From the NCBI GenBank assembly GCA_023229245.1, contig JALNZU010000013.1, forward strand, positions 20,283 through 84,282: DNA of 64,000 nucleotides. Direction: 5' to 3'. The notes beneath the pieces are model-generated. The model was given only the letters and a program-made list of their open reading frames with translations, was not told where the DNA came from and searched no databases. The stretch is from Bacteroidales bacterium (GTDB lineage: Bacteria > Bacteroidota > Bacteroidia > Bacteroidales > F082). The position numbers and the translations under genes are program-made. This document shows, piece by piece, positions 1 through 8,088 of this stretch (its first letter is position 1; the number at the start of each line of letters is the position of its first letter).

Positions 1-443
1 CAGCTCATTCCGAAATCATTTGTTGTAATAATCGTGTTTCCGGAGCCGCCTGCCAATCCGTTACCGGATAAAGTGTCTATGGACAGTCCATAAATAGAGT
101 ATTCCTGATCCGCTTGTTGCACAATTTCCCAACTGCTTCCATTATCGGTGGAGCGCAGGATGATTCCTTGTGCACCTGCCGCTATAAATGTTTCGTCTCC
201 AACATATTGTACGGCATACAGATCAAGCTCAGTACCAATATCCACTAAATCCCAATTCGCCCCGTCCTGTGATTGTAAGAGTGTACCTTCATCGCCAACA
301 GCAACGCCATAAAAATCAGTCGAAACTGCTATTGCACGCAAATGAGCTGTGGTACCCGAATCCAAAGAAAACCATACTATTTGCCCGAAGGCTATAGAAA
401 ATGGCAATAATATTGTTACCAAAAAGAAAATGATCCGCTTCAT
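1..443 (-). CDS. Secreted YCF48/BNR-type propeller protein, 3' part missing
   Basis: An open frame of 147 codons starts at the ATG complementary to 441-443 and runs off the left edge, so only the N-terminus is present. The first 20 or so residues are a signal peptide (MKRIIFFLVTILLPFSIAFG). The mature part has repeating units of the type VAVGDEGTLLQSQDGANW and LRSTDNGSSWEIV, an Asp-box/YCF48-like pattern in which each propeller blade ends in DG..W. Such proteins are common secreted beta-propellers in Bacteroidota and often end in a T9SS sorting domain, but that end lies outside the window. The function is unknown. The call of a real gene is firm because the frame is clean, has a signal peptide and carries regular repeats. 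No clear promoter was found in the 250 bases before it. Confidence 0.8.
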   Translation of the reverse strand, partial: MKRIIFFLVTILLPFSIAFGQIVWFSLDSGTTAHLRAIAVSTDFYGVAVGDEGTLLQSQDGANWDLVDIGTELDLYAVQYVGDETFIAAGAQGIILRSTDNGSSWEIVQQADQEYSIYGLSIDTLSGNGLAGGSGNTIITTNDFGMS

Positions 444-696
444 AGCTACTATTTTTTAGTTGTTCGATAAAAGTAGTATAAAGCGATGGTAAAGTCAAGC
501 ATCCTTTTTATAAGGAGGATAGATTTCAGGGGAAAAACGATCAGCCTGCTGTGGGTATGAGAGACTGCAATAGCTATCTTCGATAGTCTAATTGAGAAGC
601 TTAGCGTAAGTATTGAAAACAGTCTTGCATGATACACTTACGCACAAATAGATTATGTATTGCCTTAAGGTGGCACTATCCGTTTCCAAGCTTTTG
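444..696. other. Intergenic region with one inverted repeat
   Basis: No convincing gene lies between the left-edge gene and the NifU-like gene. The one structure seen is a perfect 8-bp inverted repeat, GCGTAAGT at 604-611 and ACTTACGC at 636-643, separated by 24 bases. Confidence 0.4.
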
Positions 697-942
697 TTAC
701 AGATTAATTGCTTCTACGGCTTTTATCTCGGGCAGAGCTCTGCGGATGGTATTCTCAACTCCATTTTTCAATGTCATGGTGCTATAGGGGCAAGTTCCAC
801 AAGCACCAGTCAGCTCAACATTAACCACCATATCTTCGGTGATATTGATAAAGTTAATATCTCCTCCATCTTGTTGCAGATAAGGTCTAACCTGCTCGAT
901 AAGATTTTTTACTTTTCTGATTAATTCTTCATTTTGTACCAT
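697..942 (-). CDS. NifU C-terminal domain Fe-S scaffold/carrier protein
   Basis: This 81-residue protein consists of a NifU C-terminal (Nfu) domain. It has the signature ELTGACGTCPYSTMTLKNG with the CxxC pair at Cys48 and Cys51, which in this family binds a shared [4Fe-4S] cluster at a dimer interface for delivery to apo-proteins. It ends with the typical helix VENTIRRALPEIKAVEAI. The gene begins 18 bases after the stop of the Mrp-type ATPase on the same strand, so the two are very likely one transcript and one Fe-S maturation unit. The length is normal for a stand-alone Nfu of this phylum. Confidence 0.9.
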   Translation of the reverse strand: MVQNEELIRKVKNLIEQVRPYLQQDGGDINFINITEDMVVNVELTGACGTCPYSTMTLKNGVENTIRRALPEIKAVEAINL

Positions 943-960
943 GATGCATTGGTTTTATAA

Positions 961-2013
961 TTATTTAGAAGATTCTTTCACCATAGTTTTCACCTTTTGG
1001 GCTACCTCAATAAATGCATTAGCGATCATTGAATCTTCGTCTAATGCTATCGGACTGCCATTATCTCCTGCTACGGATATTTGTTCTACTATTGGGATCT
1101 GTCCTAATAGCGGGATATCCAACGCATTAGCGAATCCTTCTCCATGTCCTTTTCCAAAGATATAGTATTTTTTGTCAGGCATATCTGAAGGGCTGAAGTA
1201 GGCCATATTTTCGATCAGGCCTAGTAGTGGGATAGTGATCTTATCTTGTCGGAACATAGTAGCAGCTCTTCTCACATCGGCAAAAGCAAGTTTTTGCGGT
1301 GTAGTAACAACTACAGCTCCTGTTACTGAATAAGACTGTGCCAAAGTAAGTTGTATATCACCAGTACCTGGTGGCAGGTCAATAATAAGGTAATCCAACA
1401 CACCCCAGTCGGCATCGCTCAATAATTGATTCAGTGCGCTGGTAGCCATAGGTCCACGCCATACAAGCGGCTTGTCGGTATCCACAAAAAACCCTATAGA
1501 AAGCAGTCGAATACCATGTTTTTCAAGGGGTACTATCAATGGTTTCCCTTCACGTTCAATCACCCCTGGTGCTTCATCAATCACCCCAAACATCATTGGT
1601 ATTGATGGGCCATAGATATCGGCATCTACCAGACCAACCTGTGAGCCAGTACGTGCCAATGCTACTGCCAGATTTGCCGCTACTGTTGATTTCCCTACTC
1701 CACCCTTACCCGAAGCAACGGCAATAATATGACGTACACCCGCAAGAGGGCCGCGACCTTTTTCTTTTTCAGGAATAGGTGTGATATTAATGGTAATCTG
1801 TTCACCAAACTTTTCACGCAAGGCCTTGGTAGCAGATTTAACAACTATATCAACTGCCGGAACATTCAAGCGGGGAAAGACAATCCTAAACTGTATCTTA
1901 TCGTCGGAAACGTCTAATTCGTCAAGCATACCTAAATTAACAATATTATCGCCTTTTGTAAAATAGATGACGCTTTTCAGGACTTCGATGACTTTACTTT
2001 TTGTTATAGACAT
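961..2013 (-). CDS. mrp: Mrp/ApbC (NBP35-type) Fe-S carrier P-loop ATPase
   Basis: The 350-residue protein starts with a MIP18/DUF59 domain (about residues 1-80), followed by an ATPase of the MinD/Mrp class. The deviant Walker A loop SGKGGVGKST lies at residues 101-110, followed by GLVDADIYGPSIPMMF and the Walker B-like region DYLIIDLPPGTGD. Mrp proteins bind and transfer [4Fe-4S] clusters in the cytoplasm. The C-terminal CxxC that holds the bridging cluster in many Mrp proteins is not present here; the segment reads NMAYFSPSDMPDKKYYIFG. From memory this variant is usual in Bacteroidota, so it is probably not decay. The downstream NifU-like gene (18 bp gap) supports a joint role in Fe-S assembly. 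Confidence 0.92.
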   Translation of the reverse strand: MSITKSKVIEVLKSVIYFTKGDNIVNLGMLDELDVSDDKIQFRIVFPRLNVPAVDIVVKSATKALREKFGEQITINITPIPEKEKGRGPLAGVRHIIAVASGKGGVGKSTVAANLAVALARTGSQVGLVDADIYGPSIPMMFGVIDEAPGVIEREGKPLIVPLEKHGIRLLSIGFFVDTDKPLVWRGPMATSALNQLLSDADWGVLDYLIIDLPPGTGDIQLTLAQSYSVTGAVVVTTPQKLAFADVRRAATMFRQDKITIPLLGLIENMAYFSPSDMPDKKYYIFGKGHGEGFANALDIPLLGQIPIVEQISVAGDNGSPIALDEDSMIANAFIEVAQKVKTMVKESSK

Positions 2014-2054
2014 GATGGTATATTAAGTTTAAAAAAACGCAAATAGATAATCTG

Positions 2055-2062
2055 CAAAGATA
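2055..2062 (-). promoter_or_regulatory. -7 box of the mrp-nifU promoter
   Basis: On the minus strand this reads TATCTTTG, an exact match to the Bacteroidota -7 consensus TAnnTTTG, 41 bases before the mrp start. No good -33 TTTG was found at the expected distance. Confidence 0.5.
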
Positions 2063-2117
2063 GGTTTTTGATGTAGGGAAAGGGCTGTCAAAAAAAAGCG
2101 ACTGCCCTTTATGTGTT

Positions 2118-3749
2118 TTATGCTTCTTCCATGAAGGGATAGCGATAATCTGTCGGTGGCACGAAGTTCTCTTTGATCGTTCGTGGCGATACCCATCTTA
2201 ATAAGTTAAGATATGAGCCTGATTTATCGTTTGTCCCTGATGCTCGTGCACCTCCAAAGGGTTGCTGTCCGACTATTGCTCCGGTGGGTTTATCGTTTAT
2301 ATAATAATTACCTGCTGCATTGCGCAAAGCTTGATTAGCTTCTTCTACTGCATAACGATCGCGTGAAAACACTGCTCCTGTCAATGCATAAGGTGAGGTA
2401 CTATCTACTAATTCAAGGGTTTCGGTCCATGCATTATCGGGATATACATACACGGTTAATACCGGCCCGAACAATTCCTCACACATGGTAACATATTTTG
2501 GATCCTCAGCTCTGATCACGGTTGGCTCAATAAAATATCCCTTTGTTTTATCGTATCCACCTCCATATATCAGTTCTATGCCTGGGTCTTTCTTTGCGTT
2601 ATCAATATAGCTGGCCAATTTGTCGAACGAAGCTTCGTCTATCACTGCACTCAGGAAGTTGGTAAAATCTTCTACAGCTCCCATTTTGACGGTCTTCAGC
2701 TCGGCAATTACCTTCTCTTTTACCTCAGGCCACATAGACTCAGGTATATAAGCCCTGGATGCTGCCGAACATTTTTGTCCCTGATACTCAAATGCACCTC
2801 GAACCAATGCAGTAACAAGAGCCTGACGATCGGCACTGGGATGTGCTATCACAAAATCTTTTCCTCCGGTTTCTCCTACTATCTTGGGATATGATTTGTA
2901 CTTAGAGATATTTTCACCAATATTTTTCCATAAGGTATTGAATACGGCTGATGATCCCGTATAGTGCAGTCCGGCAAAATCAGGATGTGTCAGTATGACC
3001 TTTCCTGCTACCGGTCCTGAGACAAACATCAGATTGATGACACCATCGGGTAAGCCTGCTTCTTCAAAGATTTCCATAATGACTCTTGCTGCATATACCT
3101 GGGAATTAGATGATTTCCAAACGACTACATTTCCCATCATTGCTGGTGAGGAAGGCAGGTTTCCGGCTATAGCCGTGAAGTTAAAAGGTGTCAATGCATA
3201 TACAAAGCCTTCTAATGGACGATATTCCATTCGGTTCCAGATACCATGCTCCGACTTTGGCTGCTCGGTATATATCTGAGACATATAATACACATTAAAC
3301 CTTAAAAAGTCGGCTAACTCGCATGCACTGTCTATCTCAGCCTGAAAAACAGTCTTTGATTGTCCTAACATTGTGGCAGCATTGATCTTTGCCCTATACG
3401 GTCCGCTGATCAGATCAGCTGCCTTTAAAAAGATAGCTGCCCTGTCCTGCCACGACATAGCCTGCCATTGCTTACGTGCCGACAAGGCTGCATCAATAGC
3501 CATTTTTACATGCTCTTCACCTCCCTGATGAAAATAACCCAAGGTATGAGCCAGATCATGTGGTGGACGAATACGAACCTTTTTATCGGTACGGACTCGT
3601 TGACCACCTATAACCATCGGTATGTCAACCTCTTCACTACGCATTTTCTCAAGCATGGCTTTGATCTCTTTACGCTCCGATGTTCCCGGGGCATAGCTCT
3701 TTACCGGCTCGTTGTACGGTAAAGGCACTTTATTAAAATCGCTAAACAT
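2118..3749 (-). CDS. pruA: L-glutamate gamma-semialdehyde (P5C) dehydrogenase
   Basis: The protein (543 residues) is an aldehyde dehydrogenase of the 1-pyrroline-5-carboxylate dehydrogenase type, which oxidises glutamate semialdehyde to glutamate with NAD+ in proline and ornithine breakdown. Visible landmarks are the oxyanion Asn190 in ALTPFNFTAIAGNLPSSPA, Lys212 in VVWKSS, the general base Glu293 in VGETGGKDFVIAHPSAD and the nucleophile Cys327 in GQKCSAASRAYIP. Full length and motifs match the mitochondrial-like stand-alone P5CDH family rather than the bifunctional PutA. No proline dehydrogenase gene is visible nearby. The upstream region lacks a clear TAnnTTTG box. Confidence 0.93.
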   Translation of the reverse strand: MFSDFNKVPLPYNEPVKSYAPGTSERKEIKAMLEKMRSEEVDIPMVIGGQRVRTDKKVRIRPPHDLAHTLGYFHQGGEEHVKMAIDAALSARKQWQAMSWQDRAAIFLKAADLISGPYRAKINAATMLGQSKTVFQAEIDSACELADFLRFNVYYMSQIYTEQPKSEHGIWNRMEYRPLEGFVYALTPFNFTAIAGNLPSSPAMMGNVVVWKSSNSQVYAARVIMEIFEEAGLPDGVINLMFVSGPVAGKVILTHPDFAGLHYTGSSAVFNTLWKNIGENISKYKSYPKIVGETGGKDFVIAHPSADRQALVTALVRGAFEYQGQKCSAASRAYIPESMWPEVKEKVIAELKTVKMGAVEDFTNFLSAVIDEASFDKLASYIDNAKKDPGIELIYGGGYDKTKGYFIEPTVIRAEDPKYVTMCEELFGPVLTVYVYPDNAWTETLELVDSTSPYALTGAVFSRDRYAVEEANQALRNAAGNYYINDKPTGAIVGQQPFGGARASGTNDKSGSYLNLLRWVSPRTIKENFVPPTDYRYPFMEEA

Positions 3750-4150
3750 AATTTATTAATTGATTTGTCTGATAATTAGACGATTAATAGAACTCTAAAT
3801 GAGACAGCTAAGATACAGCTTTTCTATAAAATCAGTGATTATTTTTAAGGTTTCTATCAAACAAAAGACAATCAAATCAGGCTTTTACCACCGCTAAAAA
3901 TAAGATGTGTATCCATACAAAAACTGAGATAAGCATAGGTAAAATAACCTATTGTATTTCAAGCATGTTTCTACCTAATACTGTATCAGTTACAACAAGG
4001 TAACACGACTGAATACGCTTGCTGTACTATGGAATTCCCCATTATCCGAACGAACATGCTTCGAGTCTGTCAGCTCTTAGCGTATAGGATCTCCTGAAAT
4101 TGAAAACCGCTTTTATTATTTTTTGAAACAGCCGTTTTTTGAGCTTTTCC
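3750..4150. other. Intergenic region, nothing recognised
   Basis: About 400 AT-rich bases between the start of pruA and the end of the cupin gene. No coding frame with a plausible start, no RNA gene and no strong hairpin was seen. Confidence 0.5.
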
Positions 4151-4474
4151 TTATGCTCGTATCATGGTCAGTATCATTTTGAATTTTTCGGTAGCCTTCA
4201 GGGCATGAGGAACATGTGCCGGCATAATGATACTTTGGCCTTCTTGTAATATATATGATTCACCGCCTATAAGTATTTCGGCTTTGCCGTCAATCACTTG
4301 TACCAAGGCATCAAAAGGGGCGGTATGCTCCGAGAGTCCTTGATCCTTATCAAACGCAAAAAGAGTCACATTCCCTTTTTCGTTCTTCACAACCTGGCGG
4401 CTAACAACGCTACCTTTGGCGTATTCTACTTCATTTTTAAATTCAAAAAGTTGTTTGGATGGAAATTGTGTCAT
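4151..4474 (-). CDS. Small cupin-domain protein
   Basis: A 107-residue single-domain cupin. The conserved beta-barrel core reads PFDALVQVIDGKAEILIGG and then QEGQSIIMPAHVPHAL, with likely metal-ligand histidines in SEHTAPF and in HVPHAL. The frame can be extended 28 codons upstream, but that extension is unlike any cupin; the start at MTQFPSKQLFEF fits the family length, so 4474 is chosen. Small cupins of this kind often sit beside redox or nitric-oxide stress regulators, and here an Rrf2-family regulator lies 270 bases upstream on the same strand. The ligand and reaction are unknown. Confidence 0.82.
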   Translation of the reverse strand: MTQFPSKQLFEFKNEVEYAKGSVVSRQVVKNEKGNVTLFAFDKDQGLSEHTAPFDALVQVIDGKAEILIGGESYILQEGQSIIMPAHVPHALKATEKFKMILTMIRA

Positions 4475-4743
4475 ACTGTTTAGATTTATTTTATTCTGAT
4501 TTTTATCGTGTCTGATTAAACTATATTGAACGAGCTTAGTTGTCTCGTACCGGAACACAAAAGCTCAACTATCGGAGCCTGATCATACAATGAAAGCCGG
4601 TTATTAGGTTGAGTCCTGCTGATTTTAGGAGGACAGCTATTCTCATCTTCGGATTTCCTTTCATTAAATCGTATTCTTAGGTGTCTTGATGAAACGCTCC
4701 AAACTGTTTTAAACCATACACTACTACTCTTATTCATTGACAA

Positions 4744-5142
4744 TCAAAGGTAATCGGCTATGGTATGTGTGTGTAGAAACTCTCGAAAGTCTGAGGTCAT
4801 TTTTTGTGTGATATTGTCTAATATGCATTTTTCAAACGGGCAAATTTGTCTTTCGTGCGGGCAACGATTTACGTCAATTTTCCCTTCAATGGATTCATAT
4901 ATCTCAAGCAGGGTAATCTCTTCAGCTTTGCGTTTAAGTGAAAATCCTCCTGAGGGACCTCTATAAGAGTCTAAGAAACCGTCTTTAACAAGTCGTTGAA
5001 ATATTTTAGCTACATGATGTCTGGAGCTTTTCATCATATCGGATATCTGCATCACATTGGCCTTTTCATCGGCCCGGGCTACTATGATCATCCCGTGCAG
5101 GGCGATGGAGGCCGCTTCAGTGAGTGAGACAATATTGGACAT
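4744..5142 (-). CDS. Rrf2-family transcriptional regulator with three cysteines
   Basis: The 132-residue protein has the Rrf2 winged helix: the helix-turn-helix covers about residues 28-55 (ISDMMKSSRHHVAKIFQRL), followed by the wing GPSGGFSL. Three cysteines, Cys94, Cys101 and Cys106 (RCPHERQICPFEKC), lie where IscR and NsrR carry their Fe-S cluster ligands. The spacing C-x6-C-x4-C differs slightly from C-x5-C-x5-C. The protein is therefore probably a cluster-based sensor of nitric oxide, oxygen or iron-sulfur status (inference). The cupin gene follows on the same strand and may be its target. Confidence 0.88.
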   Translation of the reverse strand: MSNIVSLTEAASIALHGMIIVARADEKANVMQISDMMKSSRHHVAKIFQRLVKDGFLDSYRGPSGGFSLKRKAEEITLLEIYESIEGKIDVNRCPHERQICPFEKCILDNITQKMTSDFREFLHTHTIADYL

Positions 5143-5167
5143 CTATGACTATTGAGTATTTAATTAC

Positions 5168-5175
5168 CAAAATTA
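5168..5175 (-). promoter_or_regulatory. -7 box of the Rrf2 gene promoter
   Basis: Minus-strand TAATTTTG fits TAnnTTTG and lies 25 bases before the Rrf2 start. The region between it and the start (5143-5167) would be the place to look for autoregulation. Confidence 0.5.
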
Positions 5176-5227
5176 CAATCTTTTTGATCACTACGGCTTT
5201 ATTGTCGAAATTTTAACATGGTAAAAA

Positions 5228-5914
5228 TTAAAGTTCTGGTTTCTTTTCCTTTACAGCACGTAGGCTTTGGTCTTCGTTGAAGATGTAAAACAGTCTGAAA
5301 CTGATCATATTATTATATTGGTGCCTTATCCAGGTCTCTGTTCCTCCAAGTGAGCTAAACTCGCGAGTGCGGATACGCTGCATTGAATACTGAAACCTGA
5401 AATTTCCCCACAAACGACCTTTGATCCTCATTTTAGCATCCAGGAGTATGCTATAGTCCATGCGTGCATATGTTCCCGAAAGTGCAGTAGTGGGTGTTTG
5501 CCTGCCATGTTCAAACTCTTTGGCACTTATCAGCACAGCAGGCACCACGCCTATTCCGGCTGAAATAAAATTCTTATCGGTATATTGAACCATCAACGGA
5601 ATTTCGGCATAGTTTAAACGCAGGTCATAGGCACCTGTCAGAGTATCATCACCGCGCAAACTAAAATATTGAGGACGTTGATACGCCCCCTTTTGAGTCA
5701 AAGAAGTTTCTATAGCTACATCAAAATTTCCCCAGAAAGGTATCATTACGCCTAACCCACCATTGCCACCAATTTTACGATAGCCATAAGCTTCGTCTCC
5801 ATCAACCTGACTTAAATTAAAACCAACGGTAGCAAATCCTTTGATAATCTGTGCATCCAATCTCAGCCCTACGAAAACGACAACTACTATACACAACAAA
5901 AGGCGCTTTTGCAT
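5228..5914 (-). CDS. Outer-membrane beta-barrel protein (porin/PorT-like family)
   Basis: A 228-residue secreted protein. Residues 1-21 form a signal peptide ending in LRLDAQ. The rest alternates in short amphipathic strands typical of an eight- to ten-stranded barrel: FATVGFNLSQVDGDEAYGY, FDVAIETSLTQKGAY, LRLNYAEIPLMVQY, FISAGIGVVPAVLIS. It resembles the outer-membrane beta-barrel family found throughout Bacteroidota. The last 15 residues are charged and lack the usual terminal aromatic residue. The specific role is unknown. Confidence 0.8.
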   Translation of the reverse strand: MQKRLLLCIVVVVFVGLRLDAQIIKGFATVGFNLSQVDGDEAYGYRKIGGNGGLGVMIPFWGNFDVAIETSLTQKGAYQRPQYFSLRGDDTLTGAYDLRLNYAEIPLMVQYTDKNFISAGIGVVPAVLISAKEFEHGRQTPTTALSGTYARMDYSILLDAKMRIKGRLWGNFRFQYSMQRIRTREFSSLGGTETWIRHQYNNMISFRLFYIFNEDQSLRAVKEKKPEL

Positions 5915-5942
5915 ATCCGATACTTTCTTTAGCTTTAAACGA

Positions 5943-5950
5943 CAAAATTA
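5943..5950 (-). promoter_or_regulatory. -7 box of the barrel-protein promoter
   Basis: Minus-strand TAATTTTG fits TAnnTTTG, 28 bases before the start at 5914. No clear -33 element. Confidence 0.45.
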
Positions 5951-6275
5951 GTGTTTTCGTGTTTGATAAGAAGGTAATAATATAATAGGATGTGTTTTCA
6001 AAAAGGATGATCTCAACAGCTAAAACCACATGGGATACAAGATTATACTTTCTTCAATGATCAAGGTAATGAAATATGTATGAGGACTATGACCTGGTAA
6101 TGGCAGCAACAGTTTGCGCAGCCATAGTACCGTATTTGTCAGCTTGCCTGACTAAGCTGAGGTGCTAAATAGGATAAATCTTTTTTAATTCTCTCAGTTT
6201 TTGTTGATCCACAAATACAATTTATTTATTTTAGCAGTTCAATCGTTTCTATAGTATTTTTTTTGGGTTAGTGAG

Positions 6276-6313
6276 AAAATGGCATTTCCAAACATACTGG
6301 AGTGCCATTTTTT
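6276..6313 (+). terminator. Orphan terminator-like hairpin between divergent genes
   Basis: AAAATGGCA at 6276-6284 pairs perfectly with TGCCATTTT at 6303-6311, with inner pairing TCCA/TGGA, and ends in a run of six T (6308-6313). The flanking genes diverge (barrel gene leftwards, rex rightwards), so no known transcript ends here. It could end a small RNA or attenuate a longer rex leader. Confidence 0.5.
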
Positions 6314-6361
6314 ACTCTTAATGACAAACAATCTTGCCATTTTCTTTGTTTTCTAATAACA

Positions 6362-6379
6362 ATGTGAAATAAATAACAA
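6362..6379 (+). promoter_or_regulatory. Candidate Rex operator upstream of rex
   Basis: The 18 bases ATGTG-N8-AACAA match the usual Rex operator geometry TTGTG-N8-CACAA at eight of ten fixed positions, with an AT-rich centre. It lies just before the -33 box of the rex promoter. A second, looser repeat TTGTT-N7-AACAA lies at 6346-6362. Autoregulation is inferred. Confidence 0.45.
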
Positions 6380-6383
6380 TTTA

Positions 6384-6415
6384 TTTGTATTATTTTCTTT
6401 GGTGTATTACTTTTG
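6384..6415 (+). promoter_or_regulatory. rex promoter, complete -33/-7
   Basis: TTTG at 6384-6387, a 20-base spacer, then TACTTTTG at 6408-6415: a full match to the Bacteroidota promoter TTTG-N19-21-TAnnTTTG. Transcription should start near 6420-6423. An upstream TTG in frame at 6413 falls inside the -7 box, so translation must start at the ATG at 6437. Confidence 0.75.
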
Positions 6416-6436
6416 CAAGTACGAAAACAAGATTAT

Positions 6437-7084
6437 ATGAAGATTGAAAGAGACCTAAAAAATCTACCTCATAAAACCATAGAGCGTCTAAGTCAGTATC
6501 GTCGTGCATTACTGATATGTCATGAGCAGGGGCAAACCCATATTTATTCTCACGAAATAGCTAAAATACAACATATCACTGCTGTACAGGTTCGCCGCGA
6601 TCTGATGCTGATCGGCTATTCGGGCACACTTCGTAAAGGATATAATGTAAAAGACTTAATAGATCTGATAGGTGAGATCATCGATTCAAAAAGAGGCATC
6701 AATGTAGCTATCATTGGGATAGGTAATCTTGGCCGGGCTTTGATCAACTATTTTGTTGGAAAGCGTTCCCATCTGGAGATTGTAGCAAGCTTCGATATCA
6801 ATCCGGATAAGATAGGCAATATCATGTCGGGTGTACCCTGTTATTCTATTGATGAATTAGCCGACAAGATCCATGAGCTACACATTGAAGTAGCTATTAT
6901 GACTGTACCGGCTGATTTTGCCACTCAAACGGCAGATGCATTGGTTGCTGCCGGTATCAAGGGAATTTTAAACTACACCCCCAAGCCGGTTAACGTGCCC
7001 GAAACAATTTATTTAGAAGAATACGATATGATCACCTCCTTGGAAAAGGTTGCATTTTATGTCAAGATACAAGACTTAAATTAA
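6437..7084 (+). CDS. rex: Redox-sensing transcriptional repressor Rex
   Basis: A 215-residue Rex. The N-terminal winged helix (about residues 10-75) contains LPHKTIERLSQYRRALL and the recognition helix around ITAVQVRRDLMLIGYSG. The Rossmann domain has the NAD(H)-binding turn GIGNLG at residues 94-99. The C-terminal domain-swap helix ends in SLEKVAFYVKIQDLN. Rex represses fermentation and respiration genes when NAD+ is high and leaves DNA when NADH rises. The start is fixed by the promoter at 6384-6415. A candidate Rex operator precedes the gene. Confidence 0.95.
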   Translation: MKIERDLKNLPHKTIERLSQYRRALLICHEQGQTHIYSHEIAKIQHITAVQVRRDLMLIGYSGTLRKGYNVKDLIDLIGEIIDSKRGINVAIIGIGNLGRALINYFVGKRSHLEIVASFDINPDKIGNIMSGVPCYSIDELADKIHELHIEVAIMTVPADFATQTADALVAAGIKGILNYTPKPVNVPETIYLEEYDMITSLEKVAFYVKIQDLN

Positions 7085-7143
7085 CCTATTCCTTTTTTTC
7101 GCCGTATGCCAACATATATTTGCTTGGTACTGCCTGATATATT

Positions 7144-8088
7144 TTATACGATTGTGATCTGAGTACCACTGTCTTCGGTTAATAATCCAGCCAGGTCGGT
7201 TATCACAGCCTCTTTCCCACTTCTTTCCACAAAGTGAATAGCTGCTCGAATCTTGGGTGCCATCGTATCACCATCGAACTGCTCCTCATCAAGATAGCGT
7301 TTTGCTTCAGCTATAGTCAGCTTATCTAATGCCGTTTCCTTAGGTGAATTAAAATTCAGGCATACTTTGGGAACATCGGTTATGATAAACAATTTATCAG
7401 CTTGTATCTGCGAGGCTAATAATGCGCTGGCAATGTCTTTATCAATGATGGCATCAATTCCCTGCAGCTTATTCGATTCGACAAAAAAGCATGGGATACC
7501 TCCTCCCCCAACGGCAATGACTATATGTCCTTCACGGGCAATATTTTCAATCGACTTGCGGTTATAGATCATCAAAGGTGTGGGCGATGCCACCACTTTT
7601 CGCCATCCCCTACCCCTGATATCTTCTTTAAACTTTGAAGAAGTTTCTTTGCTCAAGCGATCAGCTTCATCTTTAGTATAAAACGGACCTATTGGCTTGG
7701 CCGGATGCTGAAAAGCTGCATCATCCTTGTTGACTAAAATCTGGGTGATGATAGAAATAATATCTCTGTCCATATCCTTAGACATGAGCACATTACGAAG
7801 CTGTTGCTCCAAAATATAGCCAATGAACCCTTGCGAATAAGCTACACTGATATCCAATGGCATCTCGGGCAGGCCATATAATTTATTACCAGCAGTATTG
7901 GCTAACAAAATATTGCCTACCTGCGGGCCGTTCCCATGCGTGATCACTAGATTGAAGTTGCGCTCAATCAAATTAATCAAATGGGTACACGCATGATAGG
8001 CATTCTCCTCCAACTCATCAATAGTACCCCGTTGATTGGCAAGTAAAAGAGCGCTTCCACCAAAAGACACTACAGCTAACTTTTTCAT
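7144..8088 (-). CDS. arcC: Carbamate kinase
   Basis: The 314-residue protein belongs to the amino-acid kinase fold. Near the N-terminus are FGGSALL and VITHGNGPQVGNILLA; the middle carries AVGGGGIPCFF and the C-terminal half LQGIDAIIDKDIASALLA and the nucleotide-site TDVPKV. Carbamate kinase makes ATP from carbamoyl phosphate in the last step of arginine, agmatine or purine-derived ureide breakdown. No ornithine or other carbamoyltransferase and no arginine deiminase are nearby, so its supply pathway is not visible here. The length is normal and the key lysines and glycines are present. Confidence 0.93.
   Translation of the reverse strand: MKKLAVVSFGGSALLLANQRGTIDELEENAYHACTHLINLIERNFNLVITHGNGPQVGNILLANTAGNKLYGLPEMPLDISVAYSQGFIGYILEQQLRNVLMSKDMDRDIISIITQILVNKDDAAFQHPAKPIGPFYTKDEADRLSKETSSKFKEDIRGRGWRKVVASPTPLMIYNRKSIENIAREGHIVIAVGGGGIPCFFVESNKLQGIDAIIDKDIASALLASQIQADKLFIITDVPKVCLNFNSPKETALDKLTIAEAKRYLDEEQFDGDTMAPKIRAAIHFVERSGKEAVITDLAGLLTEDSGTQITIV

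Noticed and set aside
655..924. 89-codon plus-strand frame
   Set aside because: Antisense to the NifU-like gene, whose CxxC domain is clear.
2083..2117. Terminator after pruA
   Set aside because: An 11-bp stem with one mismatch can be drawn on the minus strand (AAAGGGCAGTC with GACAGCCCTTT), but the T run is in the loop and not after the stem, so it is not a clear intrinsic terminator.
4516..4743. 75-codon minus-strand frame between the Rrf2 and cupin genes
   Set aside because: Composition is unlike protein, it begins at the very end of the Rrf2 gene, and it has no promoter or family features.
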